A stretch of 64,000 bases of DNA from contig VWYX01000287.1 of the NCBI GenBank assembly GCA_013396525.1, forward strand, positions 609,512 through 673,511, written 5' to 3'. The translations under genes were made by a program, and so were the position numbers. This DNA is from Chaetorhynchus papuensis (Eukaryota; Chordata; Aves; Passeriformes; Rhipiduridae). The notes below the pieces were generated by a model. That model saw only the letters and a list, made by a program, of their open reading frames with translations, was not told where the DNA came from and ran no database searches. Shown in pieces: positions 13,856-26,157 of this stretch (positions are counted from its first letter, which is position 1; each line of letters starts with the position of its first letter).

Positions 13856-15329
13856 CTTGCAACATTATAGGTTAATATATGAAAACTCTTAAGATAACAC
13901 AATTTTACTCATAACCATTAGTTTTAGAGGCATTGTTCAATCTTAAGATCACACACAAAAAAAAAAGGATGCCTTTACAATTTGTTTTTCTATGCTCAAA
14001 GACTAGGATTTGCAAATATAAGTACCCATCAATTACATGTCTAATGGTTTTTTCCTAAGGGCATTTAATTTTTCCACTCTGTATTCTCTCCTGTGATATA
14101 CACTGAAAGTGAAAGTGTGTCTGTGCATGCATTATGCAGTATGGGAAAATTTGTCTCAGTATTCAGAGAATTGGGGCCACAGTGGTGGACTTCCTTTTAG
14201 AAATGTATCTGGTTTAGAAGAGTATCTGGATGTATAATTATAGAAATAGGTTTAATGAACTATTGTCCTTGAATATGGAATTGTGCTAGCTACAGGAAAT
14301 CAAATCTGATTTAAGTGACATCAAAGTAAATTCACCATGATCACACATATTTTTCCTTAAGTTAGGGAAGGGATGCTACTCAACTTACAAAAAAAGAGAT
14401 AAGTTTTATCCCTATGTATTCAAATTTCAAACTAAGAGAGACTTCATCTGTGCTTTATGATAGGAACAAGTAGTGCAACAGAAACAATCTAAAGGTTCTA
14501 GACAGGGAGAGAAATCATCTGTGCATGTTAATGTAAGAAGCATATATCAGTTCAGTCTACAGTTTTTCCAGATGTATTAATTTCCCAGATGACATTGTTA
14601 GATACTTTCTATTACTTGAGGGAAGCCTGAAGTAGCTGAAAGATATATTTACAGAATTTGCATTGAAGAAATTTTCTTCCTAATACTGTAAAGTAATTAC
14701 TTCTTGTTTAAGCAAGTCTTTAGGCAGAAAGCTCTAGATGTGATGATATGTATAAAGATAACTATTGGTTAGCATGAAATATGCATTCATTCTATTAATG
14801 CAAAGTGGTAAGTAGAAAAGAAGTCTATCATAGCAGAGGCAAGGGAAATATTATATAATGCACATGTCTACAGAGACAAAGTAATTGTATTGCATGCACT
14901 GAAAGCAAGCCTTCCCTGCCAATTAGAGAACTTTTCCATTATAGCATTCTGCTTACAAGACTAGAAGGGAATACATTTTATTTAGTACCTAGCAAAAACT
15001 TATACTTGAACTCCAAAAATACTGGACTGGCAAAAAGTTGTTGGCATGGGATTATGTGCACAGCAGTGATCATCAGGGGCATCCAGGAAGAGGTTGCTAC
15101 CCCTGCTGTTAGCAATGTGCCATCCTTTTTCTGCAAGTGCAGTGACAGAGTGGAAGGGAAAGAGGAACATATCTTAAATCAGCCACAGACAGCTCAAAGA
15201 CACATGGAGTGAATGAGTTTACACAGCGCAGTGAGGCTGATTTCTTCCCCAGTGGGAAAAGGGGGCCAAGACAATGGGAATGAATGGTCACCTGAGAGGT
15301 ATAACACAAATCTCTGAGAGGCCCATGGG
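13856..15329. other. Unique non-coding stretch
   Basis: AT-rich with no recognised repeat or exon until the LTR that starts at 15330. Short frames such as 15006-15212 carry no visible domain. Confidence 0.6.
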
Positions 15330-15592
15330 TGTCATGATCTGGTTATTAAAGTTCTTAGAAATGCCTCTGCCTGAATTAAGGTGCAAATGAGACCATATGC
15401 CAGTGACAATAGTACGGGTTTTATTTGATAGTAAATATGAGAGAGAGAGAGAGAGAGCCATGGGTGTCATGATCTGGTTATTAAAGTTCTTAGAAATGCC
15501 TCTGCCTGAATTAAGGTGCAAATGAGACCATATGCCAGTGACAATAGTACGGGTTTTATTTGATAGTAAATATGAGAGAGAGAGAGAGAGAG
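15323..15592. repeat. 135-bp tandem duplication (two copies)
   Basis: The unit from CCATGGGTGTCATG through GATAGTAAATATGAGAGAGA is present at 15323-15457 and again at 15458-15592, with only GA-run length varying at the junction. It carries about seven bases of LTR flank plus the LTR R-U5 end, so the minus-strand AATAAA signal occurs twice (plus-strand TTTATT at 15420-15425 and 15555-15560). The GA dinucleotide run is the probable slippage or recombination point. Confidence 0.9.
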
Positions 15593-16153
15593 AGAAAGAA
15601 AGAAATAGAAAATAAGTGGGGGGGAGAGAAAGTGAGTGACAGGGACAGAATAAGGAAAATATCACCACTCCATGGATCCCAATGATGTTCCATTCATCCT
15701 CTCCAGCTGGTCATCATGGTGGTGAAGGTCCCCCTGAAAAGCATAGAATCCCATGGGTTAACATATGTTCAGTCTAGGTAGGAAAACCCAAGCACCTCCC
15801 TTGTGGGGGGGTTTGCCATTGTCTCTTACAACAGACTCTGGGTTTGTTGCATCACATGCAGTCCTGTGGGGCAAGGCCTCAGGAATGACTCTGTACGGGT
15901 ACTTCAGGGGGCCTTTCATGGATTAAGGCACCCCCTCAGCCGTCTCCCACATGAATGTCCCTTGGATGAGGCCTGTGGGGTTGGGCGTTCCACAGCCAGT
16001 TTGTGTAAGGGAGGACAAGCAGAGGTTACAACACACTGAAACTTCCTCCCCCCACCTTGGCTGGGGGAAATCTGGACACACCTTCTCCCAGAAAATGGGT
16101 CTGTGGGCTATGGCGTCCCCCACAGTGAAGCAAGCCAGAGATGATTGTTAGCA
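15330..16153 (-). mobile_element. Minus-strand ERV LTR with internal duplication
   Basis: Read on the minus strand, the 3' end is ...AATAACCAGATCATGACA (plus-strand start TGTCATGATC at 15330). AATAAA poly(A) signals lie upstream of it, preceded by a CT-repeat and a GC-richer U3. The other end is set at a TG/CA boundary near 16153 and is approximate. CATGGG just outside the left end and CATGGC at 16152-16157 could be a mutated target-site duplication, but this is weak. The type differs from the 13.3-kb LTR. Frames crossing it, including one of 126 codons on the minus strand, are translations of repeat. Confidence 0.6.
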
Positions 16154-19100
16154 TGGCTGTTGGGTTTGGCTTTCGTTCTTTTCCTCATTTACTTGTTTGT
16201 TTCAGGTACTTGAAGAATGGGTTTTCCCTTTACCTAATCTTAGTAGTTTGACTTACAGTCCAAAGTTCCAGTCAAGTATCTTCAGGGAGGCTTCTTTGGT
16301 TGTAACTTCTTTATGCAGTTTTTTTTATAATGAGCAAAACTTGTTATCAGTGTTTGAGGCATGAACGATTTCAGTCTCTGACAATGGGAAGTCCCAAATT
16401 CTCCTGCACGAGGTGCCTGGTCCATTGGAATAGATCTGGCCATGTGGACTCAGAGCTGTGCCAGATGGCATGCCAAGACACCACAAGAGATATGCTCCTA
16501 CTACAGCTTGTATTCACAGACCTTTCTGTCTATACTGTTTTCTCACCAGGAGTTTCAGGAGTAGAGAGGTGCAGCCGAGGATGTGGAAGTGAAAGAAGGT
16601 TGCTATGACATTTCAAAATGAAATGACTGATGAAGTTGCCAACCTTTTTGCTTTTAATATGTGTTCAAGAGTAAAACAGAGTGTCTTAGTATTCCCTGAG
16701 TCATCAGTAAAATAGAATACAGTCACTTGCAACACAGCAATATTTAGTGGCATTGACTCACATCTGTCATGATTATCCTTGCACTGGAGACCTGTGTGTA
16801 AGAGCCACTTACAACTCAGATGTCTGGTGGTGCTGATTTCCATCATCCTTGTATGAATGTTGAAATAAGATAGTAGGATAATCACTAAAGTATTAAAAAT
16901 TACTATTTCTTTTACTTTAATTCTCAGATCAATCAATTTTTAAGTTCCAATGAACCTGAACAGATAACATATATTAAGGAACAGTTGCAGGTGTTTATGT
17001 TGATCAGGTATTTCTATTACTTTTGAGGTGGTTATGTTATACGTTATATTGAGAGAAACCTCTTCTCTCTTTTTGTTCTTCCTTATCACCTATTTTATTT
17101 TAATCTATTAATGTGAATTTCAAACAACCATTGGTAACTTCATCTCCTCTACAAGCAGTCATCATCACAATTCCTCATCTCAACTACACACTTCTGACTT
17201 TTACTCATATGGCATGTATGAAATACAAGTTTACTCTCCTAAGTTTTTAGTACTTCCTAGTATTCTTTTTAGGATTTGGTGGCAAAATAACACAGTCACT
17301 ATTTTATAATCAAGTAAATCCTCCATGAACAATCTGGGAGACAGGCTTGTTAACAATTGTTGGTCTTCTTTGGAAAGAACTGGAATGGTTCAGTGCATCC
17401 TCTTCTGTAAGCCATCCCTAGCTGGGTAGAGTAGAAAGGTTTGCTACAGAGAAATAGGATTTAGATTGTAGACTTAGAGGCATTAAGAAAGCAATCTTAA
17501 AGGCAGAGAAAACTGAAAGCAGATTTGAACAGAAATTTTTTGGGGTTGTGTGGATTTTTTCCAGGTAATATCTGAGCACAGGAAAAGAATAAGAAAGATT
17601 CTTACTACCACAGGAGCTGTATTTTCAAAGCATGTTAGGAAAACTATCTTCCATGACAGATATGTTATGGAAGTATTATATTTTCTTACATATTTGTTTA
17701 TCAGTGTAAAATAAAGATAGATTTGGGAAAGAGAAAAGCAAGCAGAAGATTCCCTGCATTAAGAACCTCTTTGCTGTCCCTTGAATCAACACCTGCAAGG
17801 CAAATATATGCTATTCTACCATGTAAAAGACTGCAGTCTAAGTCTTCTATTCAAAAGATGGTAGTGTAGTTGCACTACAAATTTGGTCCAGACTGAGTAC
17901 AGCACTCCAGTAGAGGTCTTGTTTGAAGTATGCTTATCAAAGATGCACCTCCTGTCCTGTGGCTTCTATATGCTCATTTATATAACCCACTATGGTGCTC
18001 TCTTTTTTCACTGGATTATTGACTCAGCTTGTGATCCATTAGAAGCCTGCCTGTTTTCTGTAAAATTGCTTTGCACACAACTCTTCCCAATCATGAGTCT
18101 GGTAGTGAATTATTGCTGCCCACTTTTTGCAGTAGTACATGTTACTGTTAAATATCTTTTACTTCTGCTCCAAAAAGAATATTTTAGTCTTAAAACTCTA
18201 AGCTTGTTTCCCTTTTTTTTTTTTTTTGACAGTATGAACTAGATTAGCTCAGAAGCTTATGTAATGAATATAATCTCTAGATTATACTTGTTATCATCCA
18301 GACCATTAGCAAAATTTCTAGATTATATGGGTTCTGGTTGAATCTCATGGGACTAGGCAATGGAGATATGTAAAGATTTTGATCAAAATTCAAGCAGAAT
18401 TGTTTTGCAGACAAGTATGTGATACAAACTTGAGCCTACTGGTGTGCAGTAAAGGTTGGGGGTATTATTTGAGTAGGATTACTGAATTGTATATTTTGTA
18501 TAATTTTTTAATACTTTTAACAGAATACCTTAACTGATATTAGCTCAGTCTGTGAATTACTTTATCCTTTTATGCATGTATCTTCTAGTTGAAAAAGTAT
18601 GGGAGGGAGCACTGGTAAACACGTGGCGTAAGTATGTAAAAATGAAACAATGAACAATGTGTAAAAATGGGAAAAAAACCCCAAAACCCACAAGTAGGAC
18701 ATGGAGTTCAGTTTCATACTGAGAAAACATGAAAATTCCATGTAATATAACAGCCACCTATCTTGTTTCATTAGTCTCTGTTGAAATTCAGACTTATTAA
18801 AATAATATGCATCATTATATTATTTTGACATTACATATACTTTCCTAACTTTATTTATTCAGATAACCTTCAAGTGTCTGCCATGAAGAAGACCATGCAA
18901 TTTTAATAGTCAAGTAAAAATATGTAGTCACGTTTCTACTTCCTAGAACCTTATGTACACAAACTCACATAAAGAAAGCAGATGATCAGTCGTATCACAC
19001 TCTTAGTGTTGGAGGGACTAGGAAAAAACATGGAAGTACAAAAGTTAGCAACAAAAACTACCTCGTAAAAAATATGAGTCAAGAAAGTTTCCATGAACAG

Positions 19101-19192
19101 CAGATAAATATTCAAGTATACTTCCTGCCTTGTCAGTAAACATAACAGTTTACATGGGAGTTTTCTTCCTGTTTACAGGAGGAGCATCATAA
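16154..19192. other. Unique non-coding stretch
   Basis: No gene recognised. 16330-16608 is somewhat GC-richer and has a 92-codon plus-strand frame with two Cys-x2-Cys pairs, but no known zinc-binding fold can be assigned. A poly-T run lies near 18212-18226. Confidence 0.6.
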
Positions 19193-19215
19193 TAGTAGTA
19201 GTAGTAGTAGTAGTA

Positions 19216-19249
<34 letters not shown>
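19193..19249. repeat. Compound microsatellite (TAG)8(TAA)11
   Basis: Eight uninterrupted TAG units (19193-19216) pass directly into eleven uninterrupted TAA units (19217-19249). The purity suggests a young, length-variable locus. On the minus strand it reads as a poly-tyrosine run inside a 138-codon frame, which is an artefact of the repeat. Confidence 0.95.
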
Positions 19250-19250
<1 letters not shown>

Positions 19251-22200
19251 CCCCACAACTCATATTATTCAACACATCATAAAGGACAGGGAAGAGAACT
19301 GCATTCCACATCTTACAGTCCTGCACTCTTTCCCCAAGATCAAAGTAATTGTTTTTGAGAATGTGGGTCACGTTTAATATGCCCTTGGAACTCCACCAAA
19401 ATATTACAGTGAAGTTAATATCTTGTTCTGATACTCTAGAAAAGGCATTGCAACCAGATATTAGACCACAAAATATTCTTGTGATATCATTAACCCTCTT
19501 GCACAAATTTGGAAATTTGTCAGGTAGATAAAGTTTTTGACTGAGTTCAGCTTGAAAATCACTCACAGACCTCTAAATATCATCCTTATCTCCTATCAGA
19601 TCACTGACCCTAAAAATAAACTGTTAATTTCCACTTAAAAACTTCTAGAAATAAATTTGCTATACCCTTGATTTATACACTGGTAAATGGGAGAGTTAAT
19701 TGGGATGTTACTGGTTGCAGCATCCTGTCTTTAATTGTTAAATGGAATATTCCTTTAAAATATTTTTCAAAAGTGGAAAAGTGACTTGGATTAATCAAGT
19801 CAAATTCTGCTTTCTCAGATACTTGATGAAAGCAGAGTAACTCCATTCATATTGATTTTAGTCAAATTTCTGGAGATAACAAAGGAATTGAGTTCATTTT
19901 ATGTCATTTTGGTATCTGTATGTTCTGCACATTTGGGTAGCTATTTAGTTCTTCTCACAGTGGGAGTAAAATATTTACAGTAGTGATTGTAGAAAGATTA
20001 TAGTACATTTCAGTGTGTGATCAGGATCACTCCTTTATTAATTCTGAAGGGCCTAGCTAGAGACAAGAATGAAATTCCACCCACTCCAAAAGAAATATAC
20101 AGAAATGAAAAGTCTGTGTCTGTCCAAAGTTTAAAATAAGTTTTTTTCCATTGAAAACATTTATTTTTTATTGTGGTAACATGACCTTGAATCAAAATAG
20201 TACTTATTTAATTAGGTAAGAATTGTACTTTTACTCTTTTTTAATAAGTAAATAAATAAATGTAAATCACTACGTGTTGAAGCTAGCAGTGCTTAATTTC
20301 TTTCCCAGTGCTGAGTGACAAGTTTCATTTTTATCATAGAATCAAAGGTGACTTGTTTCTTTTTTCCTCTTGACAGGAAAAGAATTGTTTGCATTCTGAA
20401 TATCAGTTGGGTGCTGACAAGTGAAAGAAATTGCCAACTTTCAGTAACTCACTAAAACAAAACCAGAATTGACCTTGAAAGATGAAGATATAAAAATAGA
20501 AACTTGAATATATCTTTTTACTTTACTATTAAAACTACATTGTCTTCTTTCTGACACCTGTATGAAATATGACTAAATAAAGGCTGTAAAAGTACTTAAA
20601 AGCATAGACATGTCTTAGGAAACCATTTCTGTGTGACATGAATGAAGATCTAAAGCCTTTTCCTTCGGAACTTAAAGTTTATCTTTTAATGTGGGTGGAG
20701 TTGTAGTCATTCTGAGATTGCTCAACTACAAAAATAATTATGTTGACTCTTCCTCATTAGGCACAATAAGTTATACAAGATTTTTTGAGTACTTGTTGTG
20801 AAGAATCGTGTCTTTGGATTCCTGTATGGCAGAAACTCCTAATGGAAATTTGAGAGATAAAGGATTACAAATCCAGTACTGTCAAAGAAATAGAATATCA
20901 CTTACGGGATTACTTACACAATGACTTTCAAGCTGCAGAAATTATTCTGGTAAAAAGAAATTGATAAATAAATGCAGTCTTAAGAGCAGAGGAATTTTTT
21001 ATTTTTCTAGTTCCAGACCTCGTAAAAAGGATGGTCTTTTTTCATACACACTAGGTTTCATAGAGAACTAAGCTAAAGCGCTTGTCTCACAGCTGTCACA
21101 TTTTTCAGTGATAACCAATAGGCTTGGACTCTTCATACCTGTCTGCCTCATTGAAAAGACCATATAAGATGTTCCCAAAGCAAATTAAATACTTCATTGG
21201 TAGGTGATTATACTGACCTGACTGCAACAATGAACAATTTACCCAATAACTAAATAAAATACTAAGACATGGACTGCTTGCCACTATTTCTAATTGTTTC
21301 AATATGTACTTGAAGGAGAAAACACAAAATTTTGTGTACCTGGTTTCCAATAAGATAATGAAACTGCAAATTATATGTGTTGTCCTATTTTAATTTAGCA
21401 TAATAATAAGTAGTATGTCATATGACCCTTAATGAAATGAGGTAATGTAAACTGATTTACAGTGAAAACATATCAATTACATTGCCTTTACCAAATGTGG
21501 TGTTCTCTGAGGATGTTCCATTCTTGTACTTCTTTTCCAACATTGTAATATCACCTTTTATTAATTTAAGTATTATTACTGTCAAGTTTCTACCTGCAAA
21601 AGCCTTGGATGAATCTCACATAAGTTCCTTTACTTCAGACACTGTAGTTTGGTAATTTAAAAGAGTTTTTAGAGTTAAATGGTATGCTTTAAAAAAAACC
21701 TCAAAAAGTTTCAGTGAACTCCAAGAAGCAGCTGTCCATATATGTAAGATAGACTGAACCTCTTTTTTCAAAGACCAAAGTTCTGGGAATATTGACAGCT
21801 TCTTGCTCTTTCCTCTTCCTTTCTGCATATCTCCTAGAACAGCTGTCTAGGCTTGCTAGTTCCCAGAACCACCAGCCCCTTCTCTCTCTGCCAAAGCTGT
21901 CTTGCCAAGGTAATGATGGATACAATGGTCTTCATCTTCATTAGATATAATTTGTCCAAAGGAATTTCCAGGGCAGTCTGGATACTGACAATGAGATTGA
22001 TGTCTACAAAATAGGTCTTGATTCTTAGAGAGCTAAGACATGCTAATACTGCTTTGTGGATGTAAGACTGGATTTATAAAACTGGATTTTATCCAAACAA
22101 TCCAAAGCTTGAGGAGGGAGAGCCAATTTGTCTGCAGGAATCTGCACCGACATGGTCACAGAACACAGAAGTGAAAACACCACCTTTTTCACTGAGCCCT

Positions 22201-23249
22201 ATGATACCCTTCAGTCATCATGGATAGACAAAAACCACCATAGGATGACAAAGCCTCCTAAAATACATTTCTATTGAATCGCCCAAGCTAATGGGAAAAA
22301 GATTTGGAAAACATTTTGCATCCCTTCTTTATTTAAATCATTGAAGAATGTTTTGCCTTCGTGTAGGCAATAAACGTATTTTTTACACTTACACCTATCT
22401 CTGGGACTCTGTTGGGTTGATTTAGGTTCAAGGTAAAATATTTTATCAAGTAATTTGGAGGATGAACAAGTTATCATTTTAGAATATTTGCTAAATTATC
22501 ATTTTACAAGCAAAATTGAATTCTTATATTTTCTAGGCTATTCTATTTACTTGGAGATGTGTGAAACAGTAACATTTAACATATGGGAAATATGCTGAGA
22601 GCACAGGAAGCTTACTAAAGGGAAAAGAAGGAGCAAAGGGATACAAAACAGCAATTGACCCAGTTAGTGCACCAGATCAGGTCCAATGCTACTAACTACA
22701 TCTCATAACAGTTTCATCTGTGCACTCTTTAATACAGCTGAGACAGAAATAAAGGAAGGGAGAGAAATTATTTTCTCCAGTATAATACTGATTTTATTGG
22801 AGTTTGTGATAAGAATCAGTTCTATAGGAAACAAAGAATCACCGGCACATAGATATGTATTTCACATCTTAGTAACAAAAAGAAACGTTGTTTAAAACAT
22901 TATGTGAGAAGGAGGTGATTGCCATATTTTGCCACATAAGGCAAATTATGTTTCCATGAAACTTGGAGTTACAGTGAATTATTCTTTCTGTGCAAAACAG
23001 GTTTTATTTTGTTTTTCTTCATATCAGTTACATACCCTAGAAAGCATAGGACTGGATCCTAAGTTTGTAGAAACCGTGCCAGCAAACAGCTGTGTTGCCT
23101 TGTGATATTGCTAACTAACAGGCCTAGACCTATGGAACCATATATATCAGATTACAAACACCAAAGTATCTCTCATTACCTATGGAAATCTGTCACACAA
23201 AGGATTTCTTTGCTACAACTTTTTTTCTGGATAGTATGAATGCAAAAAA
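19250..23249. other. Unique non-coding stretch
   Basis: AT-rich, no exon seen. 19785-19880 has wording reminiscent of an ancient sauropsid interspersed repeat (see findings). No other element is recognisable. Confidence 0.55.
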
Positions 23250-23408
23250 ATATGACTTCTTATTCATATTGTGGGTGGATATGCCTTAAAGTAGCTGCAG
23301 CCCATGAAAGACAGAGAAACGTTCTTTCTGAACCTGGTGGGGGAGGGCCTGCTGAAACCTGCCTTCTATCAGAGGACCTTTCCTCCTAATTTGTCTCAAA
23401 CCGGGACA
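23250..23408 (-). mobile_element. Probable 5' fragment of an ERV LTR (minus strand)
   Basis: On the minus strand it begins TGTCCCGGTTTGAG (plus-strand end CTCAAACCGGGACA at 23408). A segment with GGAGGAAAGGTCC, a C-rich CCCTCCCCCACCAGG block and a TTTCATGGGCTGCAGC block follows. This order matches my memory of the start of certain songbird ERV LTRs. Only the U3 start is present; the rest of the LTR is missing. Confidence 0.5.
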
Positions 23409-24071
23409 CTAAGTTATAAATCAGATTTTGAAAGGTGAGAAAAAAGAACATGATAATTTACTGGAATAAGATCAAAGAAAAAGATTTTATTTTGAAATAT
23501 GATTTAAAACATGTTGATTTTATTTTGAATAATAATAACGATAACAAAAGTGTAACTTTTTTTATTTACAGTGGAGATATAATTTTCCCTAGATCACCGC
23601 TACATGATAATCCTGAATTGCTCTTGCTGACAGTGACATTATGGTGTTTCAGTGAGTTATAAAAAAAGAAAACTTTTTTTAACTAGGCTCTGTCTTTTTG
23701 GAACAAAGATTAGACAATGTACTTACACTATGTGATTTTCCAGCCACATCTGCACGTAATGACAAACACTTGAAGGGGTGCATGGAAGAGAAACCCAGAA
23801 TTAATGCAAAAACACTGATCTCCAATTCCCTGATATGTAAATATTAATGGCAAAGAATCAGTTTACATTCCTTATAATAGCACTGTCTTATACAGCAAGT
23901 CTCACATTTTTATTTTTATTAGTGACAATATTCACAAAACAAGACCTATTCTTGATTGCAAGCTCTTGTGAAAAATGATATTGCTACAATACCTCACTTG
24001 GGAAACCCCTAATTGTCAGAGAAAATGAATTCCTGAATTGTCTTGTGGGCTGCCAGAGTAAAATGAGGAAG

Positions 24072-24676
24072 TGTTGTGGTTTAACCCCAGCTGGCAACTA
24101 GGCCCAACACAGCCACTTACTTGATCACTCGCTCACTGTGGGTTGGAAGAGGGAACATGAACAATAAAAGTGAGAAAACTCATGGGTTGAGATAAATATA
24201 GTTCAATAGGTAAAGCAAAAGCCATGAAAACAAGCAAAGCAAAATAAGGAATTTCTTCACCACTTTCCATGGGCAGACAGGTGCTCAGCCATCCCCAGAA
24301 AATGAGGGCTCCGTCGCACGTAACAGTGACTCAGGAACACAAATGCCAAATGTGTTTTAGTCACGTAACAGTGACTCAGGAACACAAATGCCATAAGCCT
24401 GAACATGCTAAGCATGATGCCATATGCTCTAGAATATCCCTAGAGTCACTTGGGATCAGCTGTCCTGGTTGTGTTCCTTCCCAAATTCTTGTGCACCCCA
24501 AACTGACTTCCTGTTTGTGTGGGCTGAGGAGAAGAAAAGGCTTTTACTTCATGTAAGCACTGCTCACCAGTGACTAAAACATCTCTACGTGATCTGCACT
24601 GCTGCCAGCGTAAACCCACAACTTATCCACTTACTTTTTACTGAGAAATGTTACTCTACCCCAACCAAGTAACACT
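24072..24676 (-). mobile_element. Minus-strand solo ERV LTR
   Basis: The plus-strand start TGTTGTGGTTTAACCCC is the reverse complement of the conserved 3' terminus of the same LTR family as 13256-13850. The right end lies near AAGTAACA at 24674. A GGAAG pentamer abuts the left end (24067-24071) and recurs at 24677-24681, two bases past the expected terminus, so it is a possible target-site duplication. There is no internal retroviral sequence. The poly(A) signal position is mutated from the family ATTAAA to ATTGAA. It contains a 45-bp local duplication. Confidence 0.75.
24317..24393. repeat. 45-bp-period partial tandem duplication inside LTR
   Basis: A 32-base word beginning CACGTAACAGTGACTCAGG occurs at 24317-24348 and again at 24362-24393. 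It lies within the minus-strand LTR and absent from the other copies as far as I can see. Confidence 0.9.
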
Positions 24677-24681
24677 GGAAG

Positions 24682-26157
24682 CCACCTAGTAAATGAGATG
24701 AAAATGGTTAAGAGACAGAAGAGGCAGAAGAGCTCCACAACTAGAAAAAAAAAGAAAAAAGCAGCTAAATTCTTGTCTAAGAGAAAGTATTATCTAGGGA
24801 TCAAAACAATTCTATCAGGAGGGATTTTTCACAGTTTTTCTTCTGTCTATTTTGGGTTTCTGCTTTTCATTAAACTGAAATTAGGTCATCTACTCCTCTC
24901 CTGAAATCTGGTTAAATAGGAAGGAGCTACAGTGATTTTCTTCACGTGATCAGTGATTAAAAGATCTGTTAATTAACTAATACAAATTAGTCCAGAAAAA
25001 TATGCAAAAACAATGACATTGAAGGAAAAGACAGATCAAAACTTCATAGCTATTTATAAAGTTATTGAAAATTTATAAATAAATCAATCTTTTCTGAATT
25101 GTTTATATTGTTCTGAGTCTTCAGAGCTCCAGCCATATTATAAATTAAATGTTTTACACAGATATAAATATAGATCTCAGATTGGTTCTCAGACTGAATC
25201 TCAGTGTTAAACCAGAAGTGGATGACTTTTATAAGCTTTCATCTATGGTGAAATGTTGTTCTCAAACCATCTGCTCAATGTAAATATAATAAACCAATAT
25301 TTAAATTACATAACATTTAATTCAATACATTGTAATGTGAAAAATTCAGGATTATGGAGACACAGAATCTACTGTAGTCAATGATGCTCAAACCATGAGC
25401 ACCTATCAAATTACTGAAAAGTTCAGGCAGTACAATGAACTATTTAGTAGTTCTCTTTTTGGAAAGCATCCTGCGTTGTCTGACACAATCAGATGTAGAT
25501 GATCCTGGCACATATGAATATACAAGGTATCTCACTGAATTGAACTAAGGCTACTGTGATCATTTTAAATCACAGAGACAATTTTTCACTATAATAAATG
25601 GCTTTCCAGTAAGCTGGTTGTGAGATAAAAATGAATTCTATGTCTGACTTTTCCAAAATATTTGCTGAATATGTATGGGAATATTCAAAAGAGTGAAAGA
25701 TAACATTTTCCTCTGTGTACACTACTTGAATGACCATAGGCTCATTCTCTGCTTCAACAGTTGCAGTGCAATTAATATTGAAGTTTGAAAAAGAATTTAT
25801 TAAAGAATTTAATCAAGTATTTGATTAAAATGATGCATATGTCATTGATTAACCAAAATCAGAATAAAAATAAAGTGCATGATTAATGATGAACCTGAGA
25901 GCTAGTTAATTAATTCAGGTCTCTGGATCATTTATATTCTTTCAAGTACACTATTCTAAAAAGATATGAAAAGCAGTAAATAGTATTCCATCACACTTGA
26001 CCACTCTTAGAGTTGAAACAAAAAATATGTATCTGAAGTGTAGGAAAGTTTATTAGTAATTTGGTTTTGTTCCTTTTTTCCAGTGCCATATGTGAAGATA
26101 AAAACAAATGCTGCAAGGAAGCAAAATTGAAAGGCTTCAAATTATTTTATCACTAAA
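24682..26157. other. Unique AT-rich non-coding stretch
   Basis: No gene or mobile element recognised. 25790-25930 is notable for clustered TAAT/ATTA words and is discussed in the findings. Confidence 0.6.

Noticed and set aside
15323..15592. Considered as a CRISPR-like or minisatellite array
   Set aside because: Only two units, directly adjacent with no spacers, inside an LTR in a vertebrate genome.
15288..15668. 126-codon minus-strand frame with an internal repeat
   Set aside because: It is a translation of the duplicated LTR end and GA-run, not a repeat protein.
16330..16608. 92-codon frame with two Cys-x2-Cys pairs, considered as a zinc-binding protein
   Set aside because: No known fold, no conserved residues between the pairs, and no gene context; spacing alone is weak evidence.
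19150..19566. 138-codon minus-strand frame with a poly-tyrosine run
   Set aside because: The tyrosines are the TAG/TAA microsatellite read backwards; the rest has no recognisable domain.
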